Translations under genes and position numbers: made by a program
In this document: positions 27,695 to 36,110 of the stretch, one piece after another
Layout of the letters: every line of letters begins with the position of its first letter
How positions within the stretch are numbered: the first letter of the stretch is position 1
NCBI GenBank assembly: GCA_949949005.1
Contig: CATLHM010000003.1
Location: 62,001-126,000 of the forward strand
Reading direction: 5' to 3'
Source: an uncultured Lachnospiraceae bacterium
GTDB lineage: Bacteria > Bacillota > Clostridia > Lachnospirales > Lachnospiraceae
Length of the DNA stretch: 64,000 nucleotides
The notes under the pieces: generated by a model
Database searches by the model: none
What the model saw: only the letters and a program-made list of their open reading frames with translations
Told to the model about the DNA's origin: nothing

Positions 27695-27744
27695 CGCTTT
27701 TGGATAAAGCAGGCCCTTTTATCTGTCCTGGTCTTCTTTTTGAG

Positions 27745-27776
27745 AAGCTTTTGGGGAATTCCCCGAAAGCTTTTTT
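27745..27776 (+). terminator. Terminator of the NYN gene
   Basis: AAGCTTTTGGGG (27745-27756) pairs with CCCCGAAAGCTT (27761-27772, one mismatch) with an AATT loop, followed by six T residues. Confidence 0.85.
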
Positions 27777-27819
27777 GAAACATAAGGATGGCTGGCGAAG
27801 TCTGGCATCCGTTGTTTGT

Positions 27820-28254
27820 CTAACGCTTCTGATATTTCACCTTCATAAAGGTCAGGATGTCATCCTGATCCCGTGCATCCAACAAAAGATAATAAAAAAG
27901 AAGTCTGCGCTCCTGACGGTTTAGAAACTTAAATTTTTTGCTGTTTTCCGGAGCATTGATGAACTCTAAAAAATAAGATAAATCTTCTGTCATATCAGTT
28001 TGATCCGTCTGTGGCTGATGAATAAAATCTGTATTAATGTGGTAGGTTACTACAAGCTCTAAAAAGTTTTCCACAGGAACACCATACAATTTTGCAAGAT
28101 TGTACAGAGAATTCACTGGCGGAGTGATCCTGCCGGTTTCGTAATGAGAATAGGTCTGTCTGGTGATGTTTAAATGAGAAGCGACAAATTCCTGAGAATA
28201 GCTACAGGACTTTCTTAGATCTTTGAGATATTGCTCCAAAGTTTTGTTAGCCAT
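27820..28254 (-). CDS. XRE-family transcriptional regulator
   Basis: 144 residues. An HTH_3 domain occupies the first 65 residues (LRKSCSYSQEFVASHLNITRQTYSHYETG). The C-terminal half is acidic and unassigned, ending VKYQKR. The gene is divergent from the secreted protein gene at 28487; the 230 bases between them hold small repeats that could be its operators. Confidence 0.85.
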   Translation of the reverse strand: MANKTLEQYLKDLRKSCSYSQEFVASHLNITRQTYSHYETGRITPPVNSLYNLAKLYGVPVENFLELVVTYHINTDFIHQPQTDQTDMTEDLSYFLEFINAPENSKKFKFLNRQERRLLFYYLLLDARDQDDILTFMKVKYQKR

Positions 28255-28386
28255 ATTTTGTACCCCATGTATAAAAAATCAGCTATTACATATTTCTAAA
28301 TTTTATAGCAAAAAATACTTGAAAATATAAGACTAATAGCATATACTCTTAAAAGAGCTATTAATAATAACATTGCCTCCATATAT

Positions 28387-28404
28387 GATAGCATGGATAG
28401 CATG
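28387..28404. repeat. Tandem 9-bp repeat GATAGCATG x2
   Basis: Two exact adjacent copies of GATAGCATG, with related ATAGCAT at about 28336 and ATAGCTT at 28409. They lie in the divergent promoter region between the XRE regulator and the secreted protein, so they are candidate operator half-sites. Confidence 0.5.
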
Positions 28405-28423
28405 TGTATAGCTTCTCTAAGGC

Positions 28424-28442
28424 GGTTATTCCGGAAATAACC
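28424..28442 (+). promoter_or_regulatory. Small hairpin in the leader of the secreted protein gene
   Basis: GGTTATT (28424-28430) pairs with AATAACC (28436-28442) around CCGGA, about 45 bases upstream of the start. Confidence 0.45.
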
Positions 28443-28486
28443 TAAAGATGTTCCCGGGCCGTAAATAAAATTTATAGGAGGAGAGA

Positions 28487-29188
28487 ATGATGAAAGCAAG
28501 TATCATCAAAAAGATGATGACTGGTGCATTGGCTGTTTCACTGGTGATGGCGCCTGTGATGAGTGTAAGTGCTACTACTACCACACCCACCACGCCCTCT
28601 GTAGTGGAAGAGGCTGTTGCATCCAGCACATCAACAACTACTTCAAGCTCTTCGGCTTCATACAGCACATCCAGTGCTTCCAGTGAAAGCTCAGTAGTAG
28701 CTGAAGTACCCACCACCAGCTCTGTAGCTGGCGTTAAGACATCGGTAGCAGGTGTTTATCTGGCATCCAGCGTAAACGGAACTGCAGTTACCACAGGTCT
28801 TAACACAATTGCACAGGGATATGGATTGACAGGAAGCGAGAAGCCTTACGGCAAGTTCTCCAATCTGGATCCCAAGAAGAGCCCTCTGGCTAAGGCTGCA
28901 ATCGATGCTGCCGCCGCTTCCCAGGGAGCAACAGTTGGCCCTATGATCAATATCGAGCTTGGAAAGATGAGCGCTGGAAAGTACAGCCTTCTTCCTTCCG
29001 ATGGTCCTGCGATCAGGATTGCATTCGGTATTCCCAAAAATTTCGCCAAGGCTGACGCTACTTATGCCGTTGTATGTGTACGTGCAGGCGGCGTTGTTTC
29101 TATCCTGCCTGATGTAGACGATAATGCTAATACCATTACATTTGATACTACAGGCGGCGCAGGCGCATATGCAATTATCAGATATTAA
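28487..29188 (+). CDS. Secreted Ser/Thr-rich protein, unknown function
   Basis: 233 residues with a strong AGGAGGAG ribosome site. The signal peptide ends near VSVSA (residue 30). A low-complexity Ser/Thr region (about 31-85) then leads into a compact domain that ends TTGGAGAYAIIRY. No sortase motif or transmembrane anchor is seen, so it is released or loosely bound. The domain is unrecognised. It lies next to the glycan locus, and its Ser/Thr stretch could be a glycosylation target (inference). Confidence 0.75.
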   Translation: MMKASIIKKMMTGALAVSLVMAPVMSVSATTTTPTTPSVVEEAVASSTSTTTSSSSASYSTSSASSESSVVAEVPTTSSVAGVKTSVAGVYLASSVNGTAVTTGLNTIAQGYGLTGSEKPYGKFSNLDPKKSPLAKAAIDAAAASQGATVGPMINIELGKMSAGKYSLLPSDGPAIRIAFGIPKNFAKADATYAVVCVRAGGVVSILPDVDDNANTITFDTTGGAGAYAIIRY

Positions 29189-29252
29189 TTGATTTGCACA
29201 CACTGGACAGAAAATGATGATTGTGAAATCAGGTTATAGTCTGGCGGTTATG

Positions 29253-29278
29253 GGAGGGCAGCTTTAAGGCTGCCTTCC
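29253..29278 (+). terminator. Stem-loop after the secreted protein gene
   Basis: GGAGGGCAGC (29253-29262) pairs with GCTGCCTTCC (29269-29278, one G-U). The T-run is poor (TCAT), so termination may be partial. Confidence 0.55.
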
Positions 29279-29310
29279 TCATGGAAGAATGATGGAAGTT
29301 TAGGAGCTTT

Positions 29311-31062
29311 ATGCACAGGATAAAGCGGGAATATTTATACGGTACGTTTTTAATCTTAATTATTGTCTGTATATACCAATATGGAATTCAGAAGATCTGC
29401 GGGTTTACCATGTATCCGGATGAGTTCGGATACTGGGCAAGTGCGGCTAAGACAGTGGGATATGACTGGACAGAGGTAGCCTCCCTTGGTTCCTACTATT
29501 CTTTTGGGTATAGCCTGCTCCTTACACCTTTGTTAATGCTTTTTGGCGGGGGAGTGGAGGTATACCGTGTGGCAGTAGCGTTAAATATGGTTCTCATGTG
29601 TTTCGCAGTTCCGCTGCTTGGAAGCATCATTAAAAAGCTGTTTCCGGAAGTAAATTCTATGCTGAGGTTGTTGATCAGCGGAGCGGCAGTACTGTATCCG
29701 GCATGGATCTTTTATATGCAGATGACACTGGCGGAAGCCCTGCTTACCTTTTTGTTCGCAGGTGTTTTTGCCCTGTTTCTCAGATTTATCCAAAAGCCGG
29801 GATTGGGAAGTGGTGTGGCACTGGCGTTGTTATTGGTATATATGTACTGTGTCCACATGCGTACCGCTGGCGTTGCCATTGCCTGTTTGCTTACACTGAT
29901 ACTGTGGGGATTGACAAATCCGGCATGGAAAAAGCAAATGGCCATAATGCTTGGCGTTATGGTTATAGCAGGTCTGGCGGTTATTGCTGCCAGGAAAAAT
30001 ATTATTTTGTCCGTCTTTTCTATGGCGGATCCGGAGACATTGGAAATAAATGGCTTTGCAAGCCAGATGTGGAAAATTCGGGAGATTTTAAGTCCGGAAG
30101 GAATCTGGATATTCATAAACGAGATCCTGGCTAAAATTTTTTATCTGGGAATTGCTGGGTGCGGGATTTTTTATTGGGCGATGGGATGGTGCGGCAGGAA
30201 AAGCCTCCGACTGATACATAGAAAAACCCAAACTGAGAATGATGCCTGTGACATCCGGCAATGGGCCGGTCTGTTTTTGTTTTTATCGGTAACAGGGGAG
30301 GTACTGATCAGCAGTATTCACATGCATGGATCGGTACAGACAGACAGCCTGATATACGGTAGGTATAACGAGTTCCTCATGCCGGTAATAATTACCGTAG
30401 GGATTCCGGCAATGCTGGGCGATAAAGGAATATTAAAAAAGGCCCTGGTGCTGGTGGCTGGAACGGGAGTGATGGTTCCCCTTATCGTGTCCGTTATAGA
30501 AGCGGAGGGGATGGAAGGAATCCGTGGGTATTTTGTAATAGGGCTTAGCTGCCTGATCAAAGAAGAGAGCTTCGAGCCTTCTGCTTTTTTTAGAAATGCA
30601 TGGCTTTTAGGGGCCTTATTGATGTGTCTGACGGCAGGGGTTATCCGGTTCATAAGAAATAAGGAAAATATGGCGTGGCTTTTGGGGATCCTGATTGCGG
30701 TGGAGATTGCCTTTGGGATCCAGGCGAGCGCGCATTACACATATAGAGTCAACAGGATAGGATTTGAAAATTTAAAGATTGCTGAAAAGATTCTGGAGAA
30801 TAAGTCCGAGGAGATAAAGGTGGTTTACCTGAATGAAGGAGGGCCTGAATTTATTGATTTCCAGCAGATGCAGATGCCTGAGATACCGATTCACGTGATC
30901 CAGGGGAATGCAGTGGAACAAAAGGATGATCTGGGAGATTTTTTAATTGCGGATTGCAATACTGCCCAGGAAGAAGAACTGAGCCGGATTTATGACAGAT
31001 ATATTAAGACAAGCACTTTTGTCCTGTATTATAACAGTGAAGGAGTCAGGAAAGATGAGTAA
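29311..31062 (+). CDS. GT-C fold membrane glycosyltransferase (GT39/PMT-like)
   Basis: 583 residues with about 11-12 hydrophobic helices and a C-terminal soluble part of about 100 residues. The first extracytoplasmic loop carries YPDEFGYWASA, the acidic motif position that marks GT-C enzymes using polyprenyl-phosphate sugars. It would transfer a sugar on the outer membrane face, onto a glycan, lipid or protein. AGGAG precedes the ATG. It is the first gene of the surface-glycan locus, and the next gene overlaps its stop by 8 bases. Confidence 0.75.
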   Translation: MHRIKREYLYGTFLILIIVCIYQYGIQKICGFTMYPDEFGYWASAAKTVGYDWTEVASLGSYYSFGYSLLLTPLLMLFGGGVEVYRVAVALNMVLMCFAVPLLGSIIKKLFPEVNSMLRLLISGAAVLYPAWIFYMQMTLAEALLTFLFAGVFALFLRFIQKPGLGSGVALALLLVYMYCVHMRTAGVAIACLLTLILWGLTNPAWKKQMAIMLGVMVIAGLAVIAARKNIILSVFSMADPETLEINGFASQMWKIREILSPEGIWIFINEILAKIFYLGIAGCGIFYWAMGWCGRKSLRLIHRKTQTENDACDIRQWAGLFLFLSVTGEVLISSIHMHGSVQTDSLIYGRYNEFLMPVIITVGIPAMLGDKGILKKALVLVAGTGVMVPLIVSVIEAEGMEGIRGYFVIGLSCLIKEESFEPSAFFRNAWLLGALLMCLTAGVIRFIRNKENMAWLLGILIAVEIAFGIQASAHYTYRVNRIGFENLKIAEKILENKSEEIKVVYLNEGGPEFIDFQQMQMPEIPIHVIQGNAVEQKDDLGDFLIADCNTAQEEELSRIYDRYIKTSTFVLYYNSEGVRKDE

Positions 31063-31855
31063 GATCAGAGTATTGGCAGCGCTAATGTCAATGATTTGTT
31101 TTTTTGGCTTAACTGAGTTGTCAGTGAAAGCAGCGGAGGGTGGAGCTTCCATAACAGAGATGAATCAGGTAATGACTGTACAGACAGCCTGCGATGCCAG
31201 GGAGACGCCGGATGAGAATTCCGGGATTGTTATGAGCTATGAAGCAGGGGCTTCAATCTGGGTGACCGGAGAGGTCCCGGGGGGATGGTACCGAGTTTCC
31301 TACCAGGGAAAGGAAGGATATGTCCCCAAAGAGGCTGTTATAGAATTGCAGGTGCTGATAGAAAAAGGTTCGGGAGAAGGGATTAGTGCCGACGAAGCCG
31401 GTAACGATAATGCCGCACAGGCCACTGCCCCAACGGAAGCCGCTACTTCGGCAGAGGACGTCACCACGACAGAAGCCGCTGCTTCTACCGAAAGCGTCAC
31501 TTCGACAGAAGGCGCTGCTTCTGCCGAAGGTGTCACCACGACAGAAGCCGTTACCCTGACAGAAGCAGGACTTGACACAGAAATGGCAGCATTAGAGGCT
31601 GAGAATGAACTGATCGTGGAAGAAGTGGAACGGATGCGCAGTGAGGCTAAGCGTTCCCAGATTTGGAAAGTCGTAATTGTGATCCTGGTAATCGGGATTT
31701 TTGTGGCAGGTATTTTTACAACAATGCAGTCAAAGAAGAAAAAGAAGGACGGTGTGCAGGAGGCAGACAAAGACGAAGATTCCCTGCAAGGGAAAGACTC
31801 TCTACAGAGGGATGACGATGCAGATATAATTGACCTGGATAAAGATGAGGAATAA
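31055..31855 (+). CDS. SH3-domain membrane protein with Thr/Ala repeat stalk
   Basis: 266 residues. ATG 31055 overlaps the upstream stop by 8 bases and has AGGAGTCAGG in front. A signal peptide (about 1-27) is followed by a bacterial SH3 domain (about 40-105, with GWYRVSYQGKEGYVP). A low-complexity stalk of imperfect TEAA/STE/TTTEA units follows (about 125-180), then a coiled-coil stretch, a transmembrane helix (VVIVILVIGIFVAGIF) and an acidic cytoplasmic tail. The SH3 domain probably binds cell wall. Confidence 0.8.
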   Translation: MSKIRVLAALMSMICFFGLTELSVKAAEGGASITEMNQVMTVQTACDARETPDENSGIVMSYEAGASIWVTGEVPGGWYRVSYQGKEGYVPKEAVIELQVLIEKGSGEGISADEAGNDNAAQATAPTEAATSAEDVTTTEAAASTESVTSTEGAASAEGVTTTEAVTLTEAGLDTEMAALEAENELIVEEVERMRSEAKRSQIWKVVIVILVIGIFVAGIFTTMQSKKKKKDGVQEADKDEDSLQGKDSLQRDDDADIIDLDKDEE

Positions 31856-31861
31856 TGTTTT

Positions 31862-32923
31862 ATGAAGCTGATTATTCAGATTCCCTGTTATAACGAGGCT
31901 AATACGTTGGAGGTTGCCCTCAACGACCTGCCTCGGCAGCTTGAAGGGATTGATGAAATTGAATATCTGATTATCAATGACGGGAGCAAGGACGCTACTG
32001 TTGAAGTGGCGGAGAACTGGGGCGTTCACCACATCGTAAATTTCAATCAGAACAAAGGCCTTGCCAGAGGTTTTATGGCAGGGCTGGACGGGTGCCTGAG
32101 GAATGGGGCGGATATCATTGTCAATACCGATGCGGACAACCAGTACTGTGCGGAAGATATTCAGCGCCTGATCCAGCCCATCCTTGACGGGGATGCGGAC
32201 ATGGTAATCGGTGCAAGACCCATAGATGAGACGGAGCATTTCTCTTATCTAAAAAAGAAATTACAGCACTTTGGAAGCTGGGCAGTAAGGCAGGCCTCCA
32301 ATACGGATATCCCTGACGCCCCCAGCGGCTTTCGGGCCATGACAAGGGAGGCAGCCATGCATATCAATGTGATTAACGATTATACCTATACATTGGAAAC
32401 CATCGTGCAGGCCGGAAGGGATAAGATCGCTGTCACCAGCGTACCCGTACATACGAATCCGGATCTGCGTCCCTCCCGGTTATTGGAAGGGATATGGCCT
32501 TACGTAAAGAAATCTATTGTGATTATCCTGCGGGCCTATATGATGTACCAGCCGCTGAAATGCTTTACTTATCTGGCCTGCGTGCCTCTGATCGGCGGCT
32601 TGGGGATTGGCTTCCGGTTCCTGTATCTAATAGCGATAGGGGAGGGATATGGCCATATCCAGTCCCTGATTTTGGGATGTACGCTGATCGTGGTAGGGTT
32701 TCTTACATTTATGATCGGTCTGGTGTCGGACTTGATGGCAGCCAACCGGAGGATTCTGTCCGATACCCAATACCATATCAGAAGAATGGAGTATGATTCC
32801 CTGTCAGAGAAGCAGGCAGGGAGGGAGAGCTCCGCTACCGGCTGGGAGCCTTACGTAGTCACGGAAAAGGGTACAGTGACAGAGGGAAAAGGAAAAAGAC
32901 GGAAAGTATACAATATGTGCTGA
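31862..32923 (+). CDS. GT2-family glycosyltransferase, polyprenyl-phosphate type
   Basis: 353 residues. The GT-A domain opens IIQIPCYNEANTLEVAL, with the DxD-type NTDADNQY motif near residue 95 and the later PSGFRAMTRE. Two C-terminal transmembrane helices (about 232-300) match the dolichol-phosphate-mannose/ArnC group. It likely makes a polyprenyl-phosphate sugar, the donor expected by the GT-C enzyme at 29311. It starts 6 bases after the preceding stop. Confidence 0.88.
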   Translation: MKLIIQIPCYNEANTLEVALNDLPRQLEGIDEIEYLIINDGSKDATVEVAENWGVHHIVNFNQNKGLARGFMAGLDGCLRNGADIIVNTDADNQYCAEDIQRLIQPILDGDADMVIGARPIDETEHFSYLKKKLQHFGSWAVRQASNTDIPDAPSGFRAMTREAAMHINVINDYTYTLETIVQAGRDKIAVTSVPVHTNPDLRPSRLLEGIWPYVKKSIVIILRAYMMYQPLKCFTYLACVPLIGGLGIGFRFLYLIAIGEGYGHIQSLILGCTLIVVGFLTFMIGLVSDLMAANRRILSDTQYHIRRMEYDSLSEKQAGRESSATGWEPYVVTEKGTVTEGKGKRRKVYNMC

Positions 32924-32942
32924 GTAAAAGGGGATTCCGGGG

Positions 32943-33722
32943 ATGAGATTTTTCAGGGAAGTGAGGAAGTATTGGAAATTTGCGGTGTATGCTGCCAAGT
33001 CTGACCTTCAGGAAGAGGTGGCCAACTCCTATCTGAACTGGCTGTGGTGGATATTGGAGCCTACGAGTTCGATGCTGATATTTGTATTAATATTTGGAGT
33101 AGTCTTTCAGACAGATGAAATGTATTTTCCTATTTTTGTATTTATTGGGATCACAGCATGGGATTATTTCAGTAGGTGTATTTTGTCAAGTGTTGACCTG
33201 ATCAGAAATAATCAGCATATTATTTCTCGGGTATATATTCCTAAATATATTTTGCTAATCCAGAGAATGTTGGTATTGGCATTTAAAATGTTGATCTGTT
33301 GGGGAATTGTTGCGGTAATGTTGTTTGTTTATAAGGTACCAGTGGGAATTAATTTAATTTATATGATTCCAAATCTGATAGTTTTTTTCTTTTTTTGTTT
33401 TGCGTGTAGTCTATATTTTGTACATTTTGGGGTATATGTAACTGATCTTTCCAGACTGATCGCAATAGTGCTGAATTTGATGTTTTATATGACTGGTATT
33501 TTTTATAATATTCAGAAAAGCTTTCCAGAGCCGTATGGCTACTTACTTCAGCGTGCCAATCCAGTTGCCCATTTGATATTTTGTATGCGGAAATCACTTA
33601 TCTATAATGAAGTACCATCAAGGATTATGCTTGGGGTATGGTTTGTGATTTCAATCCTTCTGGCGGTGGGAGGAATTCGATTGATCAATAAAAATGAGAA
33701 TAACTACGTGAAGATGATATAA
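32943..33722 (+). CDS. ABC-2 polysaccharide export permease (TagG/KpsM/Wzm type)
   Basis: 259 residues, six predicted membrane helices, with typical phrases WWILEPTSSMLIFVLIFG and VPKYILL-like VYIPKYILL. It pairs with the ATPase at 33777 to export a finished lipid-linked glycan. AT content rises sharply inside this gene. Confidence 0.9.
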   Translation: MRFFREVRKYWKFAVYAAKSDLQEEVANSYLNWLWWILEPTSSMLIFVLIFGVVFQTDEMYFPIFVFIGITAWDYFSRCILSSVDLIRNNQHIISRVYIPKYILLIQRMLVLAFKMLICWGIVAVMLFVYKVPVGINLIYMIPNLIVFFFFCFACSLYFVHFGVYVTDLSRLIAIVLNLMFYMTGIFYNIQKSFPEPYGYLLQRANPVAHLIFCMRKSLIYNEVPSRIMLGVWFVISILLAVGGIRLINKNENNYVKMI

Positions 33723-33776
33723 GAAGGGAGAACTACCCAGAAGCATTCGAAAGGAGCAGGGATTGGTAGTGGGGAG

Positions 33777-34517
33777 ATGAAGGAAGTAGCGATAGATGTC
33801 AGAGATGTAAAGATTATATATAAGCTTATGAAGAATTTTTCCATTCAAAGGAATCTTTTGCGGAGGGATGGAGAAAAGGCAGAAGAGTTTGAGGCAGTAA
33901 AAGGAATGTCTTTTCAGGTGGAAAAAGGAGAAATACTTGGGATTGTAGGAAGGAATGGGAGTGGTAAATCTACATTGCTCCGCGCAATTGCAGGTGTATT
34001 TAGTCCTAATTCTGGAACAATAGACTTAAAAGGAAATTCAGTTTCGCTACTTTCATTGGGAGTAGGTTTTAAGGATACATTGACAGGAAGAAGGAATATT
34101 TATTTGTCAGGAATGCTTCTGGGATTTTCAGAGAGGGAGATTCGGGAGAAGGAGCAGGAGATTATAGATTTTGCAGAGTTAGGAGAATTTATAGACAGGC
34201 CTGTGAAGACCTATTCCAGTGGTATGTATTCGAAATTGGCATTTTCCATTACATGTAACCTTGAGACGGACATTATGCTGGTGGACGAGGTACTGAGTGT
34301 GGGGGATGAGGGGTTTCAGATGAAAAGTCTTGCGAAGATGGAGTCTTTGATACAGGATAAAGATAGGACAGTAATCATTGTGTCGCATAGTATTGAAACC
34401 CTGGAGGATTTGTGCGATAGGGTCATGTGGATGAATGATGGGATTGCAGTGGAGATTGGGGAACCTGAAAAGGTATTGAAAAAGTATCAGGAATACATGA
34501 CTTTAAGAACCGAGTAG
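33777..34517 (+). CDS. ABC polysaccharide export ATPase (TagH/KpsT/Wzt type)
   Basis: 246 residues: Walker A GRNGSGKST, signature YSSGMYSKLAFS, Walker B IMLVDEVLSVGD, switch His in VSHSIE. It lacks the C-terminal carbohydrate-binding domain of long Wzt proteins, so export is probably not gated by a chain-end cap recognised here. A GGGGAG site precedes the ATG. Confidence 0.93.
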   Translation: MKEVAIDVRDVKIIYKLMKNFSIQRNLLRRDGEKAEEFEAVKGMSFQVEKGEILGIVGRNGSGKSTLLRAIAGVFSPNSGTIDLKGNSVSLLSLGVGFKDTLTGRRNIYLSGMLLGFSEREIREKEQEIIDFAELGEFIDRPVKTYSSGMYSKLAFSITCNLETDIMLVDEVLSVGDEGFQMKSLAKMESLIQDKDRTVIIVSHSIETLEDLCDRVMWMNDGIAVEIGEPEKVLKKYQEYMTLRTE

Positions 34518-34527
34518 AGATGACCAT

Positions 34528-35037
34528 ATGAAAGAGCTTGTAATCAAAAGTATTGTTTATGCGCTGGAAGGAAGGATTATCTGGATATTATTAAAATGGA
34601 AGTTTAGACGTTATAAAAGATTTATTATCTTTCCGAAAGACAAGCTGGACTACAGTGTATGGGGAATGGTGATGTTGCCTTCTTATTTGAAAAAGGAAAA
34701 TCTGCTTGGGGCTGTTATTATAGCCTGTAATAGAAAAATGGAAAAAGTGATTCAGTTTATGGAACTGGATAATATCAGGTATCAGGCTTTAAGTGAAGAA
34801 TCTATAAACAAGATGATGAAATATTATGCTTTGCAGGATCGATCAAGGGAATGGACGGTAGTCTCCTTAACAAATCCTTATGATACAGGTGCAGAGAGAT
34901 TGTTGGGAAAAAAGGGGATTACTTATAGAGAACTTGTTTATTATGATATTTACAAATTTTCCAATTTAAATATAGAAAATGAAATAGGTGAAGGACTTCA
35001 AAAGGTAAAGAAGATTGAAATTATTCTGGGGGGATAG
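34528..35037 (+). CDS. Conserved unknown protein, set A (paralogue of 40731-41225)
   Basis: 169 residues, not assigned to a family. It has a basic N-terminal stretch and then an alternating strand/helix pattern. Side by side with the protein at 40731, shared positions are FIIFP/FFFVYP, the LLGAVIIAC/AVRCIFITV strand, NI(RY)Q/NIDV before a helix, SL.N(P)Y, and GIT..ELV/EIT.EEL. It starts 10 bases after the ATPase stop. Association with glycosyltransferase genes suggests a Rossmann-like partner protein, but no activity can be assigned. Confidence 0.6.
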   Translation: MKELVIKSIVYALEGRIIWILLKWKFRRYKRFIIFPKDKLDYSVWGMVMLPSYLKKENLLGAVIIACNRKMEKVIQFMELDNIRYQALSEESINKMMKYYALQDRSREWTVVSLTNPYDTGAERLLGKKGITYRELVYYDIYKFSNLNIENEIGEGLQKVKKIEIILGG

Positions 35038-35050
35038 ACGTAAACTGAAG

Positions 35051-36097
35051 ATGTTGTTCCGTATAAGACAGTTTATAAAGCATATTTCGAATTTTATTGA
35101 TCCGATGTGGGAGATGATTTATCGAGTATTAGTTGGTGTAAACTTACTTCATCAAATGAAGGAAAGGATGAGGGGAGAGACTCATTTTTTTTTGATAAGA
35201 GGTGCAACGGGGGATGCCTATATTCAATTAATGCTTTTGAATAATTGGATACGTGAGAATAGAATAAAGTCTTATGTTTTACTTGGAGACGCAACTGGGA
35301 TAGAAGGACTGACAAAGATATATAGAGATGCCAACTTCATTCATATATCTGGTTATAGGGCAGAGTGTGTTGAAAAGGCATATATGTTATTGGGAGGAGA
35401 AGTCTTAGATCTGACAATTATGTTTCCGTGGGCAGAGGGTTTTTATTTCAATAGATGCCGTGTAAGGATGATTGAAAGATTTAACTTTATTGATACATAT
35501 AAATGGTATGTTTTTGGACTGAAAGAAAATATAGAATATTCGGTTCCCCTATTCAGAAATCTTGATGAAAAAATGAGAAGCGAGTTAATTGAAATGGGAA
35601 TTGTCGAAAAAAAGACAGTTATTATTGCCCCAGAAGCTAATTCAGTTACGAGATTATCTGAGGAATTCTGGAATGAAGTTATTATAGAACTTAAAAAAAG
35701 AGGATTTGCAGTCTATGTAAATTGTAAAAATGAGAACACATTTTGTGCTGAAAGTATTTTTTTTACTTATTGGGAAAGTGTGCCGACAATAGATTTTGCA
35801 GGTTATTTTATTGCAATTAGAAGTGGCCTATGTGATATTGTGTCTTCTTCAAAGGCGAAGAAAATCATTATTTATCCTGAAAAAGGTGATTTCATAGATT
35901 ATGGAGAACATCGTTCAGAAATAGATTTTTGTGGCTTAAAAGAGATGGGGATTACAGACATGAAAAGTGACCTGATAGAAATAGGTACACCACTAATACA
36001 AAATATAACTCAATCGCAAAATGGTTTCTATGATGATGAATACTATAAAAGAGAAAGTTGTGTTCTAAAGGATAAAATTTTAGTTCATTTTAGGTAG
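35051..36097 (+). CDS. Putative glycosyltransferase, GT-B/GT9-like
   Basis: 348 residues from ATG 35051; a TTG at 35015 extends the frame into the preceding gene but has no site. The phrases RGATGDAYIQLMLL near the start, VIIAPEANSV, a helix plus RGFAVYVNCKNE, and AIRSGLCDIVSSSKAKK near the end follow the layout of GT-B enzymes of the ADP-heptose transferase type. The C-terminal half of the 38740 protein shares this pattern. The donor and acceptor are unknown. Confidence 0.65.
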   Translation: MLFRIRQFIKHISNFIDPMWEMIYRVLVGVNLLHQMKERMRGETHFFLIRGATGDAYIQLMLLNNWIRENRIKSYVLLGDATGIEGLTKIYRDANFIHISGYRAECVEKAYMLLGGEVLDLTIMFPWAEGFYFNRCRVRMIERFNFIDTYKWYVFGLKENIEYSVPLFRNLDEKMRSELIEMGIVEKKTVIIAPEANSVTRLSEEFWNEVIIELKKRGFAVYVNCKNENTFCAESIFFTYWESVPTIDFAGYFIAIRSGLCDIVSSSKAKKIIIYPEKGDFIDYGEHRSEIDFCGLKEMGITDMKSDLIEIGTPLIQNITQSQNGFYDDEYYKRESCVLKDKILVHFR

Positions 36098-36110
36098 GAA
36101 GGATACAGGG

